Assembly (NCBI GenBank): GCA_015059285.1
Contig: SVAS01000001.1
Span: forward strand, 511,738 to 575,737
Length of the DNA: 64,000 nt
Direction of reading: 5' to 3'
Source: Bacillota bacterium
GTDB lineage: Bacteria; Bacillota_I; Bacilli_A; RF39; UBA660
Made by a program: the position numbers and the translations under genes. Of this stretch, positions 28,122-35,762 are shown in pieces. Numbering within the stretch: the first letter of the stretch is position 1; every line of letters begins with the position of its first letter. The notes under the pieces are model-generated. The model saw nothing but the letters and a program-made list of their open reading frames with translations. It was not told the origin of the DNA and made no database searches.

Positions 28122-28151
28122 ATTATAGCATAATAATTGAAATATGAAAAA
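28122..28151 (-). promoter_or_regulatory. Promoter for the structured leader and HD gene
   Basis: TGCTATAAT (extended -10) on the minus strand directly precedes the 13-bp repeat arm. TTTTCA stands 17 bases upstream as a weak -35. The lepB terminator lies further upstream, so this is an independent start. Confidence 0.65.
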
Positions 28152-28224
28152 CAGCAATTTTTGAATTTTGGTATTTTTTTAAAAACTAAAATTAAAATTT
28201 TATTAAAACAATATTTAAAAACCG

Positions 28225-28247
28225 AAAAAAACGCCTAAGCGTTTTTT
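28225..28247 (-). terminator. lepB terminator
   Basis: On the minus strand AAAAACGC / GCGTTTTTT with the stop codon in the loop, followed by T-rich sequence. Confidence 0.8.
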
Positions 28248-28732
28248 ATAATTCCTATTTTTTTAAAAGGCCAGATTCTTAAATTAGTTGTACCTAAAAT
28301 ATCATCCTTTTTAATAAGTCCAATAATTCTACTATCTGTTGAATTACCTCTATTATCCCCCAAAACTAAATAATATTCTTTAGGTATTTTTGTATAACCT
28401 ATTTGGTTTAATGAAAAATCATCAGTTTCCAATTCTAGTGGTTCGTTTATCTTTTTACCATCTACATATAATTTATTATTTTTATATTCAATTATTTCTC
28501 CTGGTAATCCGATTATTCTTTTAACTAATTTTTCTCCATTATAATTAATGACCACAATATTAAATCTTTCATAAGTGGTATCATATTTTTTTAAAATTAA
28601 TATTTGATTATGTTCTAAAGTAGGATACATTGAAGCGCCATCTACTTTAACAGGTGTTATTATAAAAGTTCTAATAAGTAAAGCAACAGCAATAACAATA
28701 ATATAAGAAAATATTTCTTTAATTACTTTCAT
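28235..28732 (-). CDS. lepB: Signal peptidase I
   Basis: A 165-aa membrane protease that removes Sec signal peptides. One N-terminal span (IFSYIIVIAVALLIRTFII) is followed by VDGASMYPTL with the nucleophile Ser, KRIIGLPGE with the general-base Lys, and VLGDNRGNSTDSR. This is the Gram-positive SipS type. I start at the ATG at 28732. An upstream TTG frame runs through rplS and is not a signal-peptidase sequence. No ribosome site precedes the ATG; instead the rplS terminator hairpin ends just before it. Confidence 0.92.
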   Translation of the reverse strand: MKVIKEIFSYIIVIAVALLIRTFIITPVKVDGASMYPTLEHNQILILKKYDTTYERFNIVVINYNGEKLVKRIIGLPGEIIEYKNNKLYVDGKKINEPLELETDDFSLNQIGYTKIPKEYYLVLGDNRGNSTDSRIIGLIKKDDILGTTNLRIWPFKKIGIIKNA

Positions 28733-28741
28733 TTTAAGAAA

Positions 28742-28765
28742 AATAAGGCTATATAAAGCCTTATT
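28742..28765 (-). terminator. Terminator-like hairpin between rplS and lepB
   Basis: A perfect 9-bp stem AATAAGGCT / AGCCTTATT (6-base loop) overlaps the rplS stop and is followed by TTTTTCTT, then the lepB ATG within 10 bases. Confidence 0.75.
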
Positions 28766-29099
28766 GTCTTTCTTTAATTCTAGGTGTACCAACTAAATGT
28801 CTTAAGTAACCTAATTTTGCTTGTCTTACTTTACCTTTTCTAACAACTGTTACTTTATCAATAATAGGTGATGAATATGGGAATGTTCTTTCAACTCCAA
28901 CGCCACTAGAAATTTTTCTAACAACGAAATTCTTACTAACACCACTACCTTGAATAGCCATAACAATTCCTTCAAAAGCTTGAATTCTTTCACGTTTACC
29001 TTCAACGATTTTCACGTCTACTTTAACAGTATCCCCAACACGGAATTCAGGTAAATCTGTGCGAATTTGTTTTTTAGTAATCTTATCTACTAAATTCAT
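28761..29099 (-). CDS. rplS: 50S ribosomal protein L19
   Basis: A 112-aa protein at the 30S-50S interface. The start is the ATG at 29099 (AAGGAG 7 bases upstream), not the longer frame. [34 protein letters not shown] and [12 protein letters not shown] are family hallmarks. It has a dedicated promoter and a short leader, and lies downstream of trmD as in most bacteria, with one unknown gene between. Confidence 0.96.
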   Translation of the reverse strand: MNLVDKITKKQIRTDLPEFRVGDTVKVDVKIVEGKRERIQAFEGIVMAIQGSGVSKNFVVRKISSGVGVERTFPYSSPIIDKVTVVRKGKVRQAKLGYLRHLVGTPRIKERQ

Positions 29100-29161
29100 A
29101 ATGTCACTCCTTCTTTTTTTATCTATAATCATAAATAGTCATTCAGCGGATTACAGGCTCC
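29100..29161 (-). promoter_or_regulatory. Probable L19 leader
   Basis: The short untranslated leader contains CCGCTGAATGAC between two arms that can pair, directly before the rplS ribosome site. This core resembles the L19 leader motif of Firmicutes; identification is from memory of the motif and not from a covariance search. Confidence 0.45.
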
Positions 29162-29190
29162 ATTTTATCATAAACAGAAAGTAAATGCAA
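29162..29190 (-). promoter_or_regulatory. rplS promoter
   Basis: TTGCAT (29190-29185), a 17-bp spacer and TAAAAT (29167-29162) on the minus strand, in the space after the unknown 148-aa gene. Confidence 0.75.
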
Positions 29191-29197
29191 CTATTTT

Positions 29198-29644
29198 TTA
29201 TCTTGTTTTTTTACTTTCTTCCATCTCTGGTTCTTTATAATATAAAATTTTATTTTTTAATTCTTGTTCTAATAAATCAATTTTTTTAAGTAAAACATTC
29301 ATATATCTTTCTTCTAAATATCTTCTATATTTATTTTCAACAATACTCTTATAACGAACTAAACCATTTAAAGCTTCTCTTAAATCATCACTTGTTGCAC
29401 TTGATTCATCATCAATTAAACTAATAATGAATTTTAAATAAAGTTCTAATTTCTTTTTTGTCTTTCTTTTTAAGACATTCTCAATAAACGAAGGATTAAT
29501 AATTACCATTTCATTAACCATAATACCTTCATATTCCACCTGATTTTTAGGATTAAACTTAAAACCATCTAACTTAGCATAATTAATATTGATAAGCCCT
29601 TTTTCATAGTTATCTTTTACTAATAGATAGTTTTGTTTTTTCAT
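29198..29644 (-). CDS. Conserved-context protein of unknown function between trmD and rplS
   Basis: A 148-aa, highly charged, mostly helical protein (KRKTKKKLELYLKFIISLID in the centre, ELKNKILYYKEPEMEESKKT near the end) without membrane segments or Cys. It starts 4 bases after trmD, so it belongs to the rimM-trmD operon. I recognise no family. The position in a translation operon suggests a ribosome- or RNA-linked role, which is inference. Confidence 0.7.
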   Translation of the reverse strand: MKKQNYLLVKDNYEKGLININYAKLDGFKFNPKNQVEYEGIMVNEMVIINPSFIENVLKRKTKKKLELYLKFIISLIDDESSATSDDLREALNGLVRYKSIVENKYRRYLEERYMNVLLKKIDLLEQELKNKILYYKEPEMEESKKTR

Positions 29645-29648
29645 AATA

Positions 29649-30317
29649 TCATCCCTTCTTTAATAAATCAGGTCTACGTAACTTGGTTCTTTTAATTTGT
29701 TCTTCCAAACGCCATTTACGAATATTTTCATGGTGCCCAGAAAGTAACACATCAGGAACTTTCATTCCTCTAAAGTCTTGGGGTTTAGTATAAACTGGAT
29801 AGTCTAATAAATTATTGTTAAAAGAATCATTCATGTGAGAATCTTCTAAGATTACTCCATCTAATAATCTAACAATACTATCAGTAATTGCCATACTTGG
29901 TATTTCTCCTCCAGTTAAAACAAAATCTCCAATACTTACTTCTAAATCTGCAAGTGTTCTAATGCGCTCATCAAAGCCCTCGTAATGTCCACATATTATA
30001 ATTATATGTTCTCTTTTTGTCAAGTCATACGCTAGTTTTTGATCATACACTTTTCCTTGAGGTGTACATAAAATAATAAATGTATTTTCGCCTTTTAAAT
30101 CATCTACAGCATTAAATATTGGTTCAGGCATTAAAACCATTCCTGCTCCACCACCATAAGGATAATCATCTACCCTATTATGAGGAGCTTTAGAATATTT
30201 TCTAAAATCAATTATATTAATTTCTACCTTCTTTTGTTCAATCGCTCTTTTAATAATAGATTCATTTAAAAAACCAGCAAACATTTTTGGAAAAAGAGTT
30301 AAAATATCAATTCTCAT
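29649..30317 (-). CDS. trmD: tRNA (guanine37-N1)-methyltransferase
   Basis: A 222-aa SPOUT dimer that methylates G37 to prevent frameshifting. DDYPYGGGAGMVLMPEP, CGHYEGFDERI and GDFVLTGGEIPSMAITDSI (AdoMet knot) are all present, as is LLSGHHENIRKWR in the C-terminal domain. It overlaps the end of rimM by 11 bases. Length is slightly short but normal for low-GC Firmicutes. Confidence 0.96.
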   Translation of the reverse strand: MRIDILTLFPKMFAGFLNESIIKRAIEQKKVEINIIDFRKYSKAPHNRVDDYPYGGGAGMVLMPEPIFNAVDDLKGENTFIILCTPQGKVYDQKLAYDLTKREHIIIICGHYEGFDERIRTLADLEVSIGDFVLTGGEIPSMAITDSIVRLLDGVILEDSHMNDSFNNNLLDYPVYTKPQDFRGMKVPDVLLSGHHENIRKWRLEEQIKRTKLRRPDLLKKG

Positions 30318-30801
30318 TTATTAATCCCTCTATTATATTTATCTCAATTTTATTATTTTGTAAATCTATGTTTTTAACAAATTCTTCTACCAAAGGCACC
30401 ATATTTTTATTACCATTTTTTTCTACTACTAAAATATCTTGAACACTATTTTTCATAATAGCAGTAACACTGCCAACAAATGTATCTTCACTATAAACTT
30501 CCATTCCTATAATATCTTCATCTAAAGGACCTGAAAATTTGTAATCTAACCTATTAATATAAACTTTATCGCCTTTATAACCAATTACATCATTAATTGA
30601 ATTAATATCTTTAAAAGTAATCATATCATATATTTTGTGTTTGCGATAACTGTTTATTTCTAATTTTTCTTTATCATAACCTACATATAAAATATTACCT
30701 TTTTTAAATACTTCTTCTTTATATTTAAAATCACTAATTATTCTAATTTCCCCTTTTAAACCATGTGTATTAACAATATCTCCAATATATACTAACTCCA
30801 T
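30307..30801 (-). CDS. rimM: 16S rRNA processing protein RimM
   Basis: A 164-aa assembly factor for the 30S head that binds S19. The start is the ATG at 30801 after AGGTGTAGT. IGDIVNTHGLKGEIRI marks the N-terminal RimM domain. The C-terminal PRC-barrel contains VGSVTAIMKNSVQDILVVE and NKNMVPLVEEFVKNID. It overlaps trmD and follows the TrmH-family gene by 7 bases, forming one operon. Confidence 0.94.
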   Translation of the reverse strand: MELVYIGDIVNTHGLKGEIRIISDFKYKEEVFKKGNILYVGYDKEKLEINSYRKHKIYDMITFKDINSINDVIGYKGDKVYINRLDYKFSGPLDEDIIGMEVYSEDTFVGSVTAIMKNSVQDILVVEKNGNKNMVPLVEEFVKNIDLQNNKIEINIIEGLINEN

Positions 30802-30808
30802 ACTACAC

Positions 30809-31534
30809 CTACTTCTCAAGTTCATATAAAATTATGCTTGTCGCAACTGCAACATTCAAACTATTACATATTTTATTCATATTTATATAAATATATTTTT
30901 CACTTAAATCAAATATTTCTTTTTTAACGCCATTACCTTCATTCCCCATAACAATTCCAATTTTATGACTAGAATTTACATCTCTAACATCAAAACCATC
31001 AGTAACTTTAGTAGCGTATATTTCATAACCTTCTTCTTTTAACTTAGGAATAATTTCAAGTAAATTACCACGTACAATATTAGCACTAAAAATCATTCCT
31101 TGACTAGCGCGAACTACTTTAGAGTTATATAAATCAACCGTATCATCACTAAGAATAATAGTATCAACATTAAAAGCAACTGAACTTCTAATAATCGTTC
31201 CTAAATTACCAGGATCTTGTACACCATCCAAAATAAGAATACGATTTCCTTTTATAATACCTTCTTTTTTAGTACAAATTCCCATAACATCCTTAGGACT
31301 TTCTAATTCTGATAAATATTTCTTAACACTCTCATTTATTTTCATGGTATCAATATCTAAACTAAAACTACTATTTTCATCAACAATTAAAGTTTCTAAA
31401 TAACCACTTTTATAAGCTTCTTCAACTAAATGTTCACTTTCAATAAAAAACTTATTTTCTAAATCACGATATTTTTTAGTTTGAAGTTTTTTGATATTTT
31501 TTATTTTATCATTATTAATAGACGTGTATACCAT
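30809..31534 (-). CDS. TrmH-family (SPOUT) rRNA 2'-O-methyltransferase, YsgA type
   Basis: A 241-aa RNA methyltransferase. A substrate-binding N-terminus (KNIKKLQTKKYRDLENKFFI, the usual start of YsgA/RlmB-like enzymes) is followed by LILDGVQDPGNLGTIIRSSV, IGIVMGNEGNGVKKEI and CNSLNVAVATSIILYEL, the three knot motifs. The methylated nucleotide is not predictable. It is the first gene of the rimM-trmD operon, an unusual partner; in Bacillus ysgA lies beside pheS. Confidence 0.88.
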   Translation of the reverse strand: MVYTSINNDKIKNIKKLQTKKYRDLENKFFIESEHLVEEAYKSGYLETLIVDENSSFSLDIDTMKINESVKKYLSELESPKDVMGICTKKEGIIKGNRILILDGVQDPGNLGTIIRSSVAFNVDTIILSDDTVDLYNSKVVRASQGMIFSANIVRGNLLEIIPKLKEEGYEIYATKVTDGFDVRDVNSSHKIGIVMGNEGNGVKKEIFDLSEKYIYINMNKICNSLNVAVATSIILYELEK

Positions 31535-31639
31535 AAAATCACCACTTAAATTATACCTTAAAAATAATTTAAAATAAAGAAAATAAATGGTTTTTTCTAA
31601 AAAATATTTAATTTATTTAAACTTAATAAAGTGGTGTGC

Positions 31640-31645
31640 TATAAT
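31640..31645 (+). promoter_or_regulatory. -10 element of the SDR/PLP-enzyme operon
   Basis: TGTGCTATAAT is an extended -10. TTAAAC stands 17 bases upstream. AAGGAGAG follows before the ATG at 31672. Confidence 0.65.
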
Positions 31646-31671
31646 ATAACTAAATAAAAAGGAGAGATTTT

Positions 31672-32397
31672 ATGAATAAAACAGTTTTAGTTACAGGTGG
31701 AAGCCGTGGTATTGGAAAAAGTATATCAGAAATATTTGCTAGCAATAATTATAATGTTGTAATAAATTATAAATCAGATGATATGGCTGCTAATAAATTA
31801 AAAGAAAAATTAGAACATATTTATCAAATAAAAGTATTACTTTGTAAATGTGATATATCTTGTGAAAAAGATGTAAAAAACATGTTTAATAAAATAAAAG
31901 AAACATTTGGTAATTTAGATACAATTATTAATAATGCAGGAATTGCTATTGATCAAATTTTAGAAGATAAAACAGCTATAGAGTTTAATGAAGTATTAAA
32001 TACTAATTTAGTAGGTCCTTTCTTAATAATTAAATATGGTAGTAAATTAATGACTAAGGGTTCAATTATAAATATTACAAGTACTAATGGTATAGATACA
32101 GAATATATAGAATCTATTGATTATGATGCTTCTAAAGCAGCTCTAATTTCTTTAACTAGAAACTTTGCGAACACTCTAGCGCCTAATATTAGAGTAAACG
32201 CAATTGCTCCTGGTTGGGTTAATACCGAAATGAATAAAAATTTAGATATAGAGTTTTTAGACGAAGAAAACAAAAAAATATTATTAGGTAGATTCGCTGA
32301 ACCTGAAGAAATTGCCAAAGTAGCGTACTTTCTAACAACTGACGATGCAAGTTATATCAATAAAACTGTAATTAGAGTTGACGGAGGATGGTTTTAA
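31672..32397 (+). CDS. Short-chain dehydrogenase/reductase, FabG-like
   Basis: A 241-aa NAD(P)H-dependent oxidoreductase of the classical SDR family. The cofactor loop is TGGSRGIGKS (8-17), the NNAG motif is at 87-90 and the catalytic site is Tyr151-x3-Lys155 with Ser137. IAPGWVNTEMN and the ending RVDGGWF are typical of 3-oxoacyl-ACP reductases. No other fatty-acid gene is adjacent, so the substrate is uncertain. It is the first gene of a two-gene operon; its stop overlaps the next start (TAATG). Confidence 0.85.
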   Translation: MNKTVLVTGGSRGIGKSISEIFASNNYNVVINYKSDDMAANKLKEKLEHIYQIKVLLCKCDISCEKDVKNMFNKIKETFGNLDTIINNAGIAIDQILEDKTAIEFNEVLNTNLVGPFLIIKYGSKLMTKGSIINITSTNGIDTEYIESIDYDASKAALISLTRNFANTLAPNIRVNAIAPGWVNTEMNKNLDIEFLDEENKKILLGRFAEPEEIAKVAYFLTTDDASYINKTVIRVDGGWF

Positions 32398-33638
32398 TGT
32401 TAAATATAAATCCAAATGTAATTGAACTTTCCAAAAAAGTTGAAAAAGATATAAAAAAAGAATTTGATAATGTTAATGAAATCTGTGAATATAATAGTTT
32501 AAAAGTTTTAAATGCTTTTCATAAACATAGTATCAATGAAGTACACTTTAATATGACTACAGGCTATGGATATGGTGATATTGGAAGAGACACTATTGAA
32601 GAAGTGTATGCAACTATTTTTAATGCAGAAGATGCCTTAGTACGTGGACAATTCATATCAGGAACACATGCTTTAACTGTAACTTTATTTGGACTTTTAA
32701 GACCTAATGATACTCTTTTAAGTATAACTGGTAAACCTTATGATACTTTAGAAGAAGTTATTGGTATTGTACCTAATGATAGTTCTTTAAAATCTTTTGG
32801 AGTTAACTATGAACAAATAGATTTAATAAATGATGATTTTGATTATGAAAGCATAACAAAAAGACTTCAAGAAAACTTTGTTAAAGTAATCGAGATACAA
32901 CGATCTAAAGGATATTCAACTAGAAAAAGTATAGTTCTTAAAAATGTAGAAAAAGTAATTCAACTTATAAAAGAAATATCACCTGAAACAATCGTTATGA
33001 TTGATAATTGTTATTGTGAATTTGTAACAACTAAAGAACCTACTGAAGTAGGTGCGGATATTGTAGTTGGTTCTTTAATTAAAAACTTAGGCGGTGGAAT
33101 TGCTCCAAATGGTGCTTATGTAGTTGGGAAAAAAGATTTAATTAAATTAGTATCAGAAAGATTAACTGTACCTGGTGAAGGAAAAGAAGTTGGACCTTCT
33201 ATGGGAATGAATAAACAAATTTTACAAGGATTATTTATGGCTCCAAGTGTTGTATCTAGCAGTTTAAAAACAGCTATCTTTGCTAGTAAAATGTTAGAAG
33301 AATTAGGTTTTGATGTAGAACCTAAATATAATGATGAAAGAGCGGATATTGTTCAAAATATTATCTTTAATAATCCAGATAAACTTATAAAATATTGTCA
33401 AGGAATACAAGAAGCATCACCTATTGATTCTAATGCTAAACCTGAACCTTGGGATATGCCAGGATATACTGATAAAATAATTATGGCAGCAGGTGCTTTT
33501 ACACAAGGATCTTCAATTGAACTTTCTTGTGATGGCCCTATAAGAAAACCATATATAGCCTATATGCAAGGTGGACTTACTTATGAATATGGTAAGATTG
33601 GTGTTATGAAAGCCATATCTAATGTTATAGAAGATTAA
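32397..33638 (+). CDS. PLP-dependent enzyme, methionine gamma-lyase / aluminium-resistance family (YnbB)
   Basis: A 413-aa fold-type I enzyme. I start it at the ATG at 32397, which overlaps the SDR stop and has GGAGG 9 bases upstream. FNMTTGYGYGDIGRDTIEEV and the lysine region GADIVVGSLIKNLGGGIAPNG (PLP Lys about residue 229) identify the COG4100 family. Members are annotated as aluminium-resistance proteins or cystathionine/methionine lyases; true substrates are poorly known. In Bacillus ynbB lies near glnA. Pairing with an SDR is not a context I know. Confidence 0.88.
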   Translation: MLNINPNVIELSKKVEKDIKKEFDNVNEICEYNSLKVLNAFHKHSINEVHFNMTTGYGYGDIGRDTIEEVYATIFNAEDALVRGQFISGTHALTVTLFGLLRPNDTLLSITGKPYDTLEEVIGIVPNDSSLKSFGVNYEQIDLINDDFDYESITKRLQENFVKVIEIQRSKGYSTRKSIVLKNVEKVIQLIKEISPETIVMIDNCYCEFVTTKEPTEVGADIVVGSLIKNLGGGIAPNGAYVVGKKDLIKLVSERLTVPGEGKEVGPSMGMNKQILQGLFMAPSVVSSSLKTAIFASKMLEELGFDVEPKYNDERADIVQNIIFNNPDKLIKYCQGIQEASPIDSNAKPEPWDMPGYTDKIIMAAGAFTQGSSIELSCDGPIRKPYIAYMQGGLTYEYGKIGVMKAISNVIED

Positions 33639-33641
33639 TAA

Positions 33642-33676
33642 AAAAACTTGGATAATCAAATATTATTCAAGTTTTT
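33642..33676. terminator. Bidirectional terminator between the PLP enzyme and ftsW-like gene
   Basis: AAAAACTTGGATAAT / ATTATTCAAGTTTTT form a 15-bp stem with one G-U pair, with T-runs on both strands between convergent genes. Confidence 0.8.
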
Positions 33677-34763
33677 ATTTTTGATGTTTAGAAACATTTA
33701 AAACTATACCTATAGCTATAAATAAAATTAATAAACTAGAACCACCATAACTTAAAAATGGAAGGGTTACACCTGTTACAGGAATTAATCCAACTACAAC
33801 CATTAAATTTAATATAGCTTGAAAAGCAATCCAAAAAACAATTCCAAAAACAACATATTTACCAAATAAATCTTGACATTTCATAGCGATTTTAAATCCC
33901 GTAAAAATAATAGTTATAAAAAGAAGTGCGACTATTAAAACCCCCATAAAACCAAATTCTTCACTTATAATAGAAAAAATAAAATCAGTTTGAGGTTCTG
34001 GTAAATAGAAATGTTTTTGTCTAGAATTACCTAAACCATAACCAAATATTCCTCCTGGACCAATTGCATATAAAGACTGTATTATTTGAAATCCGCTTCC
34101 TAAAGGATCTTGCCATGGATTTAAAAATGAAAGTATTCTTTTTAGCCGGTAAGGAGCAACAGCAATTAAACCAATTATTCCTACTAATCCTACTCCACCA
34201 ATTTTTAAAAAAAATTTAAAGTCTACTCCGGCTATAAAAAGCATACCAATAATTATCATTACAAGTACTATTCCTGTACCAAAATCTGGTTGTAACATTA
34301 TTAAACCAAAAAATAATATAGCAAGCGCTAATATAGGAAGAATTCCTTTTTTGATATTTTTTAAATTTCTATCATTGTTATATAAATATTTAGAAGTAAA
34401 AATAATAAGTATTAGTTTAGAAAATTCACTTGGTTGAATACCAAAAGAACCAATACCAAACCAACTTCTACTACCATTTCTAACACTACCAATACCTGGT
34501 ATTAAAACAAGGATTAAAAGAACTAAACTAATAACAAGCATTATATTAGCTTTTTCAAAATAAATGTGATAATCTATTTTACTTACAATTATCATTAAAA
34601 TAATAGAAATGACTAAAAATAAACCTTGATGCTTAAAATATTTTAAAGGATCATCAAATTTATATTCTGCCCATACATAAGAAGCAGAAGTTATCATAAT
34701 AAGACCAAAAATAGAAATAATTAAAATACTAATAAGTAAAATTATATTAACTTTATTTTTCAT
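33675..34763 (-). CDS. ftsW: FtsW/RodA/SpoVE family peptidoglycan polymerase
   Basis: A 362-aa SEDS glycosyltransferase with about ten membrane segments, polymerising glycan strands from lipid II with a partner PBP. The start is the ATG at 34763 (GGAG 7 bases upstream), which overlaps the mraY stop by 4 bases. NGSRSWFGIGSFGIQPSEFS and the catalytic-loop region LPEPQTDFIFSIISEEFGF are SEDS hallmarks, as is LPFLSYGGSSL near the end. Linkage with the PBP and mraY favours FtsW or SpoVE over RodA. Confidence 0.9.
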   Translation of the reverse strand: MKNKVNIILLISILIISIFGLIMITSASYVWAEYKFDDPLKYFKHQGLFLVISIILMIIVSKIDYHIYFEKANIMLVISLVLLILVLIPGIGSVRNGSRSWFGIGSFGIQPSEFSKLILIIFTSKYLYNNDRNLKNIKKGILPILALAILFFGLIMLQPDFGTGIVLVMIIIGMLFIAGVDFKFFLKIGGVGLVGIIGLIAVAPYRLKRILSFLNPWQDPLGSGFQIIQSLYAIGPGGIFGYGLGNSRQKHFYLPEPQTDFIFSIISEEFGFMGVLIVALLFITIIFTGFKIAMKCQDLFGKYVVFGIVFWIAFQAILNLMVVVGLIPVTGVTLPFLSYGGSSLLILFIAIGIVLNVSKHQK

Positions 34764-35752
34764 AACCATACTCCAAAGGTTATTGCTATCATTGCACCTA
34801 TAAGACCGATAATCCAAAACAGTTTGACAATATCACTTTCAATCCACCCTGATTTTTCTAAACTATGATGAAAGGGTGCCATTTTAAAAAGTCTTTTTTT
34901 AGTTAATTTGTAATAACCAATTTGTAAAATACAACTCATAGTCTCAATTACAAAAACTATTCCAATTATAATTAATAAAAGTTCATGTCTTGTAAGAATA
35001 GCAAGTGTACCTAAAGTAGCCCCTAACGAAAGTGAACCAGTATCCCCCATAAATATTTTAGCCGGATTTACATTAAATATTAAAAAACCTAATAATGAAC
35101 CAATTAAAATAAAACAAAATATAGCAATATCTTCATAACCAGAAAGCCATCCTGTATTCCAAGTTATTATTCCAAATGCTAAAAAGGCTATTACTGAAAG
35201 ACCACCTGCAAGCCCATCCAAACCATCTGTTAAATTAACAGCATTTGAACTAGCTACTAATACAAATAAGATAAAAAGCCCATAAAACCAACCTATATCC
35301 CACTTAAAATTAATAGTATGTACCCAAAGTAAAGGCTCATTTCCTGAAATCATAAAAAGATAAAAAAACACTATGGCAATAACTATTTGCATAATCATTT
35401 TTTGATTTTCAGTTAAACCTTTATTATTTTTTCTTTTAATAATTAAATAGTCATCAATAAAGCCTATTAAAGCATAAGCTAAAAAAGTGAATATTAATAT
35501 TAAAAGATTATAACTAAAATTAATTTTTTTCATCAAAAATAATACCAACATAGAAACTATTGTCGGAATAATAAATATTAATCCCCCCATAGTAGGAGTT
35601 CCTTTTTTAGAACTATGTCTTTCTTCTAAATAAATGCTTAAACTTTGATTAGCTTTTAGCTTTTTTAATTTAGGTATTAAAAAAACTGCCCATATAATAG
35701 AAAATATAAAACTTATCATCATAGCCATTACTGATTTAGTCATTATAAGCAT
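34760..35752 (-). CDS. mraY: Phospho-N-acetylmuramoyl-pentapeptide-transferase
   Basis: A 330-aa integral membrane enzyme that makes lipid I. HSSKKGTPTMGGLIF, the aspartate motif IGFIDDYLIIKRKNNKGL, NAVNLTDGLDGLAGG, MGDTGSLSLGA and MAPFHHSLEKSGW are all present. AGGAGGT precedes the ATG, 10 bases after the PBP gene. murD, usually between mraY and ftsW, is absent here. Its TGA stop overlaps the ftsW start, evidence for the standard code. Confidence 0.96.
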   Translation of the reverse strand: MLIMTKSVMAMMISFIFSIIWAVFLIPKLKKLKANQSLSIYLEERHSSKKGTPTMGGLIFIIPTIVSMLVLFLMKKINFSYNLLILIFTFLAYALIGFIDDYLIIKRKNNKGLTENQKMIMQIVIAIVFFYLFMISGNEPLLWVHTINFKWDIGWFYGLFILFVLVASSNAVNLTDGLDGLAGGLSVIAFLAFGIITWNTGWLSGYEDIAIFCFILIGSLLGFLIFNVNPAKIFMGDTGSLSLGATLGTLAILTRHELLLIIIGIVFVIETMSCILQIGYYKLTKKRLFKMAPFHHSLEKSGWIESDIVKLFWIIGLIGAMIAITFGVWL

Positions 35753-35762
35753 AATCTACCTC

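Noticed and set aside
28733..28792. Longer lepB start (TTG) inside rplS
   Set aside because: The extra 20 residues are the antiregister reading of the rplS end and terminator and have no ribosome site; the ATG at 28732 begins a normal signal peptidase.
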